NCBI GenBank assembly: GCA_030704615.1
Contig: CM060733.1
Location: 9,426,001-9,486,000 of the forward strand
DNA from: Takakia lepidozioides
Taxonomy: Eukaryota; Streptophyta; Takakiopsida; Takakiales; Takakiaceae
Length of the DNA stretch: 60,000 nucleotides
Reading direction: 5' to 3'
Each line of letters opens with the position of its first letter. The first letter of the stretch is position 1. Under the pieces are notes generated by a model. The model saw nothing but the letters and a program-made list of their open reading frames with translations. It searched no databases and was not told where the DNA came from. The position numbers and the translations under genes are program-made. This document shows, piece after piece, positions 41,900 to 51,963 of this stretch.

Positions 41900-42694
41900 A
41901 AACCACTAGATGCGTCATCTACCTCTAAGCCCACTGGACTTAAGGTTGTAGTTACGGAGGACAATTGGGAGCCTGACATTGGACCCAAGAGGTTCAAGTG
42001 GGAGGGGATACACCTGCTCCGAGTATGGGAGGATGGTCGGGTGAGGATTGTGCCTCACCCCACACATCGTGCACGGTTAGTGCGGCATGCCCATGAGTAG
42101 TTGGGGCATTTTGGAGTGCGACGCACTCACAGTTTACTGTAGGGGCAGTATTGGTGGCGTGGTATGCATATAGAGGTGCAACAGTTCGTGGCTAGGTGCA
42201 TGGTATGTGACAGGGTGCGTGCTTCATTTAACGCCCCTACACCACAGTTGCATCCTTTACCAATCATGGGATTGGGCTACAGGTGGAGTCTTGATTTCGT
42301 AGGACCGTTGCCACTGACTATGCGCCACCACAGATATGTGTTGGTGATGGTGGAGCACTTCTCCAAGTGGATTGAGTTGGTTCCATTGCCTGACAAGGCT
42401 AGTGAGGGGGCTGCGTATGCATTCTTGGATCGTGTGCTTAGCCGATTCGGTGCTCCAGCTGAGGTACTCACGGACCAAGGGAGAGAGTTATTGGGGGAGT
42501 TTCAGGCTTTGTGTGATAAAGTCTTGATAGACCACCGCACCACTTCTCGGGATCATCCTGAGGCCGATGGCTTGGCAGAGAGAGTTGTTCAGACGGTGAA
42601 GAGGGGTTTGCACAAGTATGGCTTGCAGAAATGACACCTAGGAGATTGGGATCTTCAGGTGCCTTGGTTAGCCATGGGCTGCAGGTTCAGCAAA
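41900..42694 (+). pseudogene. Integrase of the DNA-methyltransferase retroelement, copy 2
   Basis: In the same frame as the methyltransferase come a zinc-binding module (RHAHE*LGHFGVRRTHS...ARCMVCDRVRA) and a DDE core: SLDFVGPLP (first Asp, about 42292), LTDQGRELL (second Asp, about 42472) and HPEADGLAERVVQTVKRGL (Glu, about 42571). Stops at 41897-41899, 42098-42100 and 42140-42142 are all TAG, two of them in place of an expected Gln codon. The C-terminal integrase part is truncated near 42694. Confidence 0.85.
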
Positions 42695-42715
42695 CAAACA
42701 TAACTTAAATCTTTC

Positions 42716-44439
42716 TCACCATATTTCCTTCTCTTTGGCCGAGAGCCGGATTTGCCTGCAGCCATTCGTAGGGACACTGTCGGGAACATCCTGTGTGATT
42801 TGAGGAATGAATTGCATATCTTGGGAGATCATGAATGACCTCATCAAATCCGGAAGAATGTAGGTGTTGCGTTCCTTTAGCTTCTTCGAGAGATAGCTAA
42901 AGAATCCGTCAATATCCTCACGGGTGTGCCCGACCATGAGAAAACCAAGCTGGATCTCTTCAAAGACATCTTTGGCAGTGAGGAGGGATAGGAAAGCAAG
43001 CATCCATCTGTTCTTATTGTCTTTGGAGGAGTTGTCCATCTGCAAATAAAGTCGTCTAGGAAGTGGTCGAGCACCACGTTTATCGTGCGGCCTGCAGGGT
43101 TTCAGAGCCTCCAAACATCTCGATTTACCTCTCATGAGCGTTTCAAAAAACTCATTTTGAACTTCAGTGTCGAAAATGTTCCTGGATTCCCGGCATGTCA
43201 GCTTTTCCAGTTGGCGCAGGCACCGAGCCAGCGACCCAATTGTGAAGTTTGAATTGTCTTTCCAGAACTCAAGGGAAAATTGAACGTAAACTCCATCTCC
43301 GTGTCCGTGCGTAACCATTCCTGTCAATGAGACGGGCAACTGACCCAATCCGGAGACCATCTTGTTCGTCGTCTGTAGCCTCGGAAAAGCCGTTTTCCTA
43401 TGATCCATCTTATCATGAATAATACATATGAACTCCTCTGGAACCATAACGGACTCATTCCTCCAGCTATGGTACAGCCTTCTGCATGACTCTTGATGCC
43501 TCAAGTGCAAATCAAGTGCCCGCTTATGTGCGACCTGTTCGGAACTCCTCTTAATCGACTTCTTGATCAAATCCTTGAACATCTCGCATTCTGTGCACTT
43601 AGCAAAGGTGCTTCCTGTTTTCCGAACCTCCACGTTAGGAAATATTCGATTCCGTATATGGCTTATAGCTGGCTGCGAGACTCCTTTCAAACCGAGTAGT
43701 TTGTTTGTCTGCACCCCAACTCCCCAACAATGTCAACGTCCACTGGGCAGTGGAGGTTCTACAAAGTGGAAGAACAAGAAAGCATGATGGCATAAAAAAG
43801 AATAAAATCATCCACAGTATTTTGAAAAACGAAAGGGGACAACGAATAAAAGTCACCTCGTTGGACTCCTCTCGAATTCTCTTCCAGTTCATTTCGAGTG
43901 GCAAAATTCTCAAAGTATCCCGAAGTCCCAATGCAACGTGTTTTGTGAGGCATAAGGTCAGTATCAGCATTGATAATGGACATAATGTTCCCCTCTGCCT
44001 GGAGTGTCCCTGGTCGCGGCCGCTTGACGCCACGATTTCCGTGGAAAAGCTTTTTGTACTCCATGTACGTTGACCTTCCAATTCCGTGTATTATCCACCA
44101 TGTTTTCTCACAAACATCAACACCTTCTATCGTAACATACCACCTGCGCGATGACCCATCCATAATGTGAAGTCGTTTTGAAACATTCAATCCAAGTTCT
44201 CTCCTCTCATCGAATGACGAACCCCAAAATGCAGTATGAATTGCCACGGTTTTTCTCCAATCAAAATACTGGCAGCACTGAAGCTTGCAGCAAGGTTTGT
44301 TGCCCACCGACGTCACTTCATCCAAAGTAAGATTTTTCTTGCACTTTTTTGAGTCCTCCATATTGGATGGATTTTTCTTCCTAGTAAAATGGCTGTATGC
44401 TGCTTTCAATACGCCTGTACCATGGTCGTCATTCTCCAT
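42716..44439 (-). CDS. DUF7869-like, transposon-type gene (two or more exons)
   Basis: The 3' exon (about 43708-42716) carries FICIIHDKMDHRKTAFPRL, then LYLQMDNSSKDNKNRWMLAF and VGHTREDIDGFFSYLSKKLKE. This matches the pattern (QLDNC..ENKNRY......GHTHEDID..F) of the large DUF7869 family found in many expanded, element-like gene families. The 5' exon (44439-43857) has a Cys-rich DNA-binding-like region (CCKLQCCQYFDW...VDVCEKTWWIIHGIGRSTYMEY). A donor (GTGACT) and an acceptor (GGTGCAG) frame an intron holding a family-B palindrome. Joining those two sites directly gives the wrong frame, so a border is misplaced or the gene has an indel. Transposase activity is inferred from family style only. 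Confidence 0.55.
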
Positions 44440-45417
44440 GTCACTACATTATCGTAGGAAATTTTCGAGATCAATGGAGAGTATCCGGCCATTTTCAAGA
44501 AGTCTTATTTTTGTTAACGGCCATTTCACAATCGACATCAGTGAACCGGACTCTCCAGAGATCGTTCTGGTGACCAGAACCCCAACATCGTCCTCTCCGA
44601 ATTTGTCATTCAGAATGATCTCGTTAGGAATGCATGCCTGAATTTGGCCTTTGAACAGGGCGTTTCCGTCCTCCCCAAGAAGAAGACACTGCAAGTTTCT
44701 CCAACATTCTCTCCCCAGACCTGCAGACAGAGCCCCCCCCAGTCTCACCGTTGGACGTAATATCATTGCTTTCAGTGCTTTGTCCTTGATAATCACTACC
44801 TTCTGTGATGGAATGACATCCTGGGTTTCTCGGGGATGATGAATCCACAGTTTCATGCGTGTGAACACATGACACGTCCCACACAACTGGAGTCCCAATC
44901 GCCTCCTTCAATGTGTCAGCATCCATGTGTCGATAAGGCAGAGGACATGAGCCAAATGCGTCATCACAAAAGATCAGGGTAACTGAAATGGTGGACGAAC
45001 ACAAGTGGTGTCCGTGGCAAGTTCCATCCCTAGAAACATTCAGGCGATCTCCTGAGGCAACAGCTGAAGGAGATCCAGGAAGCGACAGAACACCCTTTGG
45101 CCTACTTGGAACCCCATGAAGTTAGTAACCTCCACTGGGCAGTGGAGGTCCAGTAAAATCCTATTACTGGACTGAAGATTAACTGAAGAAAAGAAAGTCT
45201 TGCCACCGAAAGGAGAAACTTTAAGTATAACTTTTTCGACGGTTTTGAATGAGAAAACAATATGGATTGAAAAAGTAAAGTCAATGTTTGGATCTACACT
45301 AGGACTGATAAAAAGCAATTGGAATTAAATTGGAGTACGAGGGCGGAGTATAGACTACATCTATCGGAACTGTCGGATGAAGTCACAATTGTCAACCTCC
45401 ACTGGGCAGTGGAGGTT
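43735..45417. repeat. Three 24-nt palindromes (family B) in and upstream of the DUF7869-like gene
   Basis: Copies at 43735-43758, 45127-45150 and 45394-45417. Arms are AACCTCCACTG and CAGTGGAGGTT around a GG centre. The third copy is perfect; the others have one arm mismatch each (43735: G at arm position 4; 45127: last base). The first lies in the intron, the other two before the first coding exon. Confidence 0.85.
44449..45004 (-). CDS. Upstream coding region, probably the N-terminal part of the DUF7869-like gene
   Basis: Two overlapping frames look coding in turn: 45004 to about 44870 (SVTLIFCDDAFGSCPLPYRH) and then 44830-44449 (KVVIIKDKALKAMILRPTVR...GQIQACIPNEIILNDKFGED). The second is in frame with the start at 44439, separated only by a TAA (44449-44451). 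An intron or indel near 44850 may join them. No domain is recognised. Confidence 0.35.
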
Positions 45418-47636
45418 GGATGAACTTAGGATTCGGGCGCAAGCATTTTGTCCATTAAAATCAGGTAGAGACCAACGTCATGTTCTGAGGTCCACTCAAA
45501 GTAAATTCACTCCTTTATACCACAACGAGTAGGTACCTGCAGAATGACCATACATGTACATGTACCTACTAGAATTGCTTAATACGCTTGCTCAAGTTTA
45601 CTCTCCATTTCAGTGCCAGAAGCTCCAGAATTAGATGAAGCTTTATGTCTCGTTCAAACTCAAACTCTCCTCTGCAGTGGGGTACTATGCCGAATGTCCT
45701 TGCCAGTACTGCATCGGCAGGTAGTGATTAGAAAGCGCATGCACGTAAAAGCTGATCCCCTGCATCATTGTACTAATCAGTGTACTAGTTAGTCCTAACC
45801 TTCTTTAGGATTGTTCCCAATCATGCATTATAGCTCCTGCAAGGCGGCTGTTGATACTGACACCAAATCGTTCTAGAACAGAAGAAGAATCACCCGCGTT
45901 GCCGCACATGCGCAATCATTTTTCCTCACAGCGTCCTTCAATTTGGTTGATGAAATGTATATCCCATCCTAATCCCTCTTGTGCAATCTTATGGCCGGAG
46001 GTGAGGCGGTCCGATACAACATCCATTAGTGCAGCCGGTGCTGTCGGCATTCATCAAGTATCAACTGCGAGAAATGATCAATATAGATCTCCACTCTAGA
46101 GGGGAATCTCAACCCAAATGTACGATGCATCCAGCATGCGAGAGAAAGAAACTCTGGCACAAGGTAGCAAGCTAGCGACTCCAGCATGAAAGATAGTCTA
46201 CAATTGTACTCTCAGCCCTGCACGTTCGTGGAGCTTCGCATGAGTTGTTAAAATAATTAAGAGTGGCCGCAATGGGGATGAGCGAGTTGTGAGCAGGTGA
46301 GTCGGTGAGGAGGTGAGCGTGCGAGCAGCCAAAATTTTCAAGGTTCGAACGTTCGGACGTGAGAATCTAATCGGACCTGTAGTTTGGACGAAGTGGCACA
46401 AATAAAGATGGCTTCGGATATATGTTCTACTTAGTATTGGAAATAGGCTTGGGCTTGGTTCTCCGGCTAACCAGAGATACATAACGTAATGTGTTGTTCA
46501 CCGGAGAACTACATGATGCTGACAACCCAGCTCCATTGAACTCAAACAGAATACAAAAACGTTTTTTTTTTTTTTTTCCAATAAAGGAAACCTCGGAGTG
46601 ACTGCTCACAATTCAGGCCCTTTGAGGAAAAATTCACATATGTGTAATATAATGTGAACAAAGATAAATTTATTGTATCTGAAAATATTAAATTGTGCTT
46701 ACATAATATTCACTTTGATTTTATGCTCACCAAAATTTTGGCCCACCCACTTGCTCGCCTACTACCAACACCCACACCTGTCAGGTTTCCTTTATCTCTT
46801 ATATATATCTACTCTTAAAGGTCAATGAAATTCAACTAGTTAAATTACAGACATCTACATTCGTCCATCAATGGAATCCCCACTGAAAACCTGTGCCAGC
46901 AGGAATAGGCAACGGTATCCATAGGAATAAACTCATAGATATCATGTACATTCATCCTCTATTCATCCATTAATGAAATATATCACAAGGCAACTGGACA
47001 GCGACCCAACGCTCGATAGTGCCATGGCCAGGGCTACATTGCGGTCAGCTTTAGGGTTAGTGGCTTGTAATCCTCTTCACTGAATTTTGAGAGTAAAGTA
47101 GCTAGATAATTCTAAGAAAAACCAGTATTTTTTTGCTTTGTGGCTCCTGATCCGAGTTCCTAAGCTTTTTCATTTGCTGCACCCTGCTTCGCGGCTCGCG
47201 CTTTGCGCCCAGAAAACTACCAGCCAAAAAAATATAGATTTTTTTTATCGAACTGCACTTCTGTAGTTGGACCATCTGCTCTATTTGTTTTTAGGATTTT
47301 CGCTTCTCCGAACGAGAGAATACGAGATAAAAAACTCGAGATTTAGGCAAATTTTTTTTTTTTTGCTACCTCCTCCACAGCAGAATGGTAGCTTGCCTGT
47401 GGCGGAGCCTTACGCTGGATGGAATGCCTCTAGTAGTTTCGGCTCATATGTTTCTGTAATAGGAATTTTTCGTTTATGAACTCGTGGATGAAAGATAAAT
47501 GGATTGCAGTGAGGTATGAGATTTATTGGAGAATATTAGCATTGTGTAATTCGAACCAGGTGGAACTAGCTGTAGCAGAATGAATCATTAGTCGATTAGT
47601 TTCTAGATCATGCGTGAAGTTCCCGTCGGGAACACC
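45418..47636. other. No gene seen
   Basis: AT-rich and without supported coding sequence. It contains T runs (46563-46578 and 47350-47364) and a GTGAGC/GGTGAG-rich patch at 46278-46325. It may contain old element debris that I cannot classify. Confidence 0.3.
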
Positions 47637-48420
47637 TGTTACATACAAAAGGACTGTCTCTCACACCTCCTGAATCAGTAGTGTGTACTGCTAGCTGTGT
47701 ATAACAAGAGTTGAGTATGCTCTGTACCGAGGGTTTGGTACACGAGTTGTAACCCTTGCTTATTACGGTTTAATATATATATTCTGGATGCTTGCAAAGC
47801 TGTGTGTGGGGTCAGTCTAGGTGTAAGAGTTGCCTGAGTCACTGTAACAAAGTGATGTCTTCCATTAGGTTATGGGCTCCATTTGCTACCAATTAAAATT
47901 GTGCTTCTCTGTGTGTATCAGAGGTATATTCTTGTTCTGTAGTCCTTGTTGCGAGGTGAGGTGTCTTCTTGCCAAACGCGTGTAAGCCTGATTGTCTAGC
48001 CTGTCGTAGGTTCTTCTGTGTGAACCGTTAGCAAGCATTTATTGCTAAGACATTCCCACCTAATATAGTCTTCGTATAATAAGTTCGTGGGTATTTCTTG
48101 GACATCAATCGCCATGGCTGATGCGAGTAGGGATCTTGGAAGCATAACCCGCTTCACGGTGGCTAACTTCCATCTGTGGAAATTTCAAATTAGAGCCATC
48201 TTGCTTGGCAAAGATTTTATGGATATAGTAGACGGTACCTTAGCTAAGCCTGCTGAAACTGCTACCGCAGAAGTCCGTCTTGAGAGGAAGAAACGCGATA
48301 GTCAAGCGTTTAGTCTGTTGTGTCAAGCACTGGATGAGAGTATGCTGATACATATCTTGGCGTGTGTACGTCCGCTGATATCTAGAACAAGCTGAAGCTC
48401 ATTCATGAGCAGAACACTTC
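47637..48420 (+). mobile_element. Ty1/copia 5' portion: probable LTR and gag start
   Basis: A probable LTR begins at TGTTACATAC (47637) with a TATA-like TAATATATATAT near 47771; its end may be at about 48051. An ORF from 48114 encodes the copia gag N-terminus (ITRFTVANFHLWKFQIRAIL, LLGKDFMDIVDGTLAKP, LLCQALDESMLIHILA). It continues in another frame as TSADI*NKLKLIHEQNTSC to about 48420, where the stop stands at a usual Trp. The gag is then broken by an inversion junction. Confidence 0.6.
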
Positions 48421-50295
48421 ATGCCCTTCACGCCATTCACGTGTGGTGTCTTCGGGCTCTGCACAAACTGTGCCACTTTGCTGGTTGCAAAAGTGTAGTC
48501 AATGCGAGTTCCAGTGCTTGCAAACTGTACGCTGCCTACCACTGGCCGGTAGGGGAAGCTGTTATTTACCACGTCTTCTGCAGTTGAAAAATGTTCAAGG
48601 GTACTACAAGGGTCGGATGGAATGGCAAGAGGAGCTGCGTTATCAAAACCGTACTTGGCCAGAAATCTATCGACATATCTGGATTGGTCAATCTGCAAGG
48701 TTCTTTTGGCTCTGTCTCGTGTAATGCGTAAGCCTAGGTAAATCTCGGGATTGGAATTGGTTAGTTTGAAAGCTTGGCCCATGTAGCCTATCATTGTGGT
48801 GACTCCGGTGGTTGACACACTACAGAGAATTCCGTCATCTACGAAAATGATCAGGATGAGTCTGGGATTGACTGTGCTAAGGTACACAAGGATCGGCTGC
48901 AGTGGGAACTAGGCTGTATTCAGTTAGGAAATCGTTAAAACGCTGATTCCAGACTCTACTTGACTGTTTCAGACCATACAAAGCTTTGTTTAACTTACAG
49001 ACTTTACCAGGTGGAAATTGATCTTCGAAGCCGATCGGGGGTGCCATGAAGATGTCCTTGGTTATCTCCCCATGCTGGAAGGCCGTGGTTACGTCGAACG
49101 GGGTCATCTCAAGATCCTCTGTTGCTGCAATCGACAAAACTGTGCAAATAGAGTTGAATTTCACTACAGGGCTGAAGGTCTCTTCATAGTCAATTCCTTC
49201 CTGCTGAGTAAATCCCTTTGCCACTAATCTTGCTTTGTACTGTTCAATGTTACCTTGTGTTTCAACTTGAATACCCATTTGTTCCTGATGAGATTTCTTC
49301 CAGCAGGCAGGTCACAAATGGACCATGTGTCGTTTTCAAGCAGGGCATCATACTCTGCCTGCATTGCATCTCCAGCTAGCTGATTGCGGTGACTGCAAGG
49401 CTTCACACACAGTAAGGGGTTCTTGCGGTACTGTGCTGGGGTGGGCTTCTGCTACGTAAGCCCAGTCGCCGTAACGGTCGACTGGCTTCCGCTCTCTGCT
49501 GTTGTATGGAGGTACCGTTACGGATTCTCCCACTGGTTGGATTGTAGGCATGGATTCGTCTGCCATTGCTTGTATAGCCGATACTGCAACTCCAGTTGAC
49601 TCTATTTTGGCTTCCTGAGCTGACACTGTAAGCGGTTGGGATTCTGTGCATGACGGCTGCTCTGGCCCAAAGGCTGATGGCACCGGGAAGTCGGTGATTA
49701 TGTCTTCCCATGATGCAAGCATGTCATCATCATTAGATCCTTCTGTGCCAGAATTGATGTTGTCGACAGCTGCGTTCTGCTCGCTATCTAACGGATCTGG
49801 GGGCGGATCCATGGGTGTGGATATCAGGTCTGGGGTAGATAAAATGATCATGTTTGAGCCAGAGGTACTAGATTTTCCTTGGATCGAGAGAAATACGATG
49901 TCGTCAGACTGTCCCCGTGTTTTCTTTCATTCTTGCTCGTTGGCAATCCCTTGCATGTTTTCTTCGTCAAACAAAATGTCCCTGCTCTCTATGATGCGAT
50001 TATTCCAGATCCGGTAAGCCTTGCTAGTGGTACTATATCCCATAAGAATCCCTTTCTTTGCCTTTGGGTCGAGCTTTTTACGAAGCTCACTGGGAACGTG
50101 CACGTAAGCATCTGCACCGAAAATCCTCATGTGTGCAACTGAGGGCTTTACACCATGCCATGCCTCAAAAGGTGTGACCCCTTGTAATGTGCTCCTACCA
50201 TTTCGATTAAGTGTGTATACCGCAGTTGCAATGGCCTCTCCCCAAAATCGCAAGTGAATATCCCCTATGTAGAGCATGCTCCTGGCTGCCGCATT
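48420..50295 (-). pseudogene. Ty1/copia pol fragment (integrase end, RT), inverted relative to gag
   Basis: Read on the minus strand from 50295: integrase C-terminal text (FWGEAIATAVYTLNRNGRST, FEAWHGVKPSVAHMRIFGAD, KGILMGYSTTSKAYRIWN), an acidic linker and the copia RT. RT motifs are [50 protein letters not shown] and FVDDGILCS (catalytic VDD), then LGLRITRDRAKRTLQIDQSR. Frames change near 49240 and 48880. RNase H and the 3' LTR are missing, because the RT is joined at about 48420 to gag in the opposite orientation. Confidence 0.8.
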
Positions 50296-51840
50296 GCAAG
50301 ATTTTTTTTTCGCAATGAACAAAAACGAGATGACAAGTGAACGCCTCATTGGCCCATCGAACGAATTTTGATTGATCTTATATTGCATTGGGACCTATCA
50401 GAGGGTACATTGAACACACTGGCCAAGTCTCAAAGCGAACAAAAATCATTTGGATGGGCAACCATCCGTTGACCCATTGAACGAATTTCGGTTGATCTCA
50501 TATTACTTTGGGGCCTCTTCCATGGTACATTGAACATATTGGCCAAGTCTCAAAAGCGACCCAAAATCATTTCGATGGCCAACCATCCGTTGAGCCATCG
50601 AATGAATTTCGATTGATCTGATATTAGTCCGGGACCTATGAGAGGGTGTCTCAAACGTATTGGCAAAGTTTGGAAGCAAACAAAAATGATTTGGATGGGC
50701 AACCATCCGTTCACCCATTGAATGTATTATGTTGGATCTGCTATTACTTTGGGACCTGTTGGACTGCGTTTCGTGTGCTCATGTTTTTTTTTTCATTCCG
50801 TTTTTTAATGGGGCGTGTAATGACTCCATATGCACGTGCATGCCAAATTTAGGAACAATCAAAATTCATTTGGACCCAAAACCACAGTTTCTTGCCCGTT
50901 TTGCACTCCAAACTTGAGTTGTGCTCTACTTCATGCATTCTTCATAGAGAGTTTTGCAATAGTGAGCGAAGAGAACATATTTTTTTCTTGGGGAATTTTT
51001 TATCGGTCCAAATTTTGGCGGGGGAGTAGCAGTGGGATGCTTGAAGCCGCAAAACAAAATTGAGCCAAAAACAAAATCGATACGTGCCAAAAACCCCCAA
51101 TGAAAGGTAGTGCAAACTTATTTATTGGCTGAAAATTAATTTAAATGCAATTACGTTATGGAATGGCTTGGTGTCGATGGGGAGGCAAATGATTTATTCG
51201 TCTGTTGTGTCTCTGCACATGTGTCGCACACATGTTCAAGCACATGCGGGCAAAAGAGGGGCTTCAACCACCTCCGTTCAATGGGTACAATAGCCGTGCA
51301 CGCATTGCATGATTTTTTTTTCGCAATGAACAAAAACGAGATGACAACTATGTAAGAGGCATAAAGAACATACTGGCAAAATTTCAAATCATTCAAATTT
51401 TTTTTGATCAAGGAATCTTTGGTTTATCCTTTTCACCATTAACGATTCATCACGAATAAATGAACAGACGAATAAATCATTAGCCAAATGATTTTGGTTC
51501 GCTTTGAGACTTGGCCAGTATATTCCAGTACCATGGAAGAGGCCCCAAAATAATATGAGATCAATCAAAAATGGTTCACAGGAGGAACCAATGGTTACTT
51601 GATGTGCCGATTTCTGAATGCTTTCAAACTTTGCCATTGCATTGTACATGCCCTCTTAAAGGTACCGGACAAGTATGAGTTCGATTTAAAATATTGCAAT
51701 GGGTGAACCAATGGTATCTTCATTCAACAATTTTTGATTGTTTTGAAACTTTGCCAGTATATTGTACATGCCGTCAAACAGGTACCGAACAAGTATGAGG
51801 TTATTCAAAAATGGTTCAAAGGATGAACCTCGTATTTCCA
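50296..51840. repeat. Inverted arrays of a ~120-bp repeat (fold-back-like)
   Basis: Four forward units lie at about 50345-50765 (marker GAACGAATTTCGRTTGATC and GGCCAAGTCTCAAA, period about 120). Three reverse-complement units lie at about 51475-51830 (marker TTTGAGACTTGGCCAGTAT). A 35-base block (TTTTTTTTCGCAATGAACAA and onward) occurs at about 50301 and again at about 51312 in direct orientation. The spacer (50770-51470) has no convincing gene. The architecture resembles a fold-back transposon or an inverted satellite. Confidence 0.6.
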
Positions 51841-51963
51841 AAAATTATGTAGACTATACAGTGGGTTGCATATTTAAGTTTTCGCAACTTGAGACCTTTG
51901 GCCTATTCCCTACGTTTCTAGCCTTTCTAGTCATCTTCATCTAGATTGATTACTTCGTTGTCG

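Larger units (their letters stand above)
37774..42694 (+). mobile_element. DNA-methyltransferase retroelement, copy 2 (gag-protease-methyltransferase-integrase)
   Basis: Homologous to copy 1 along gag, protease and methyltransferase, and extending into an integrase. Similarity to copy 1 begins at about 37774 (ACTAGCGATACTAGTGGG), so the 5' leader and LTR are missing. The 3' end stops inside or just after the integrase at about 42694, next to the DUF7869-like gene. No RT or RNase H lies between protease and integrase. Stops and a 1-base deletion (CCC to CC near 38503) show the copy is inactive. Confidence 0.85.
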
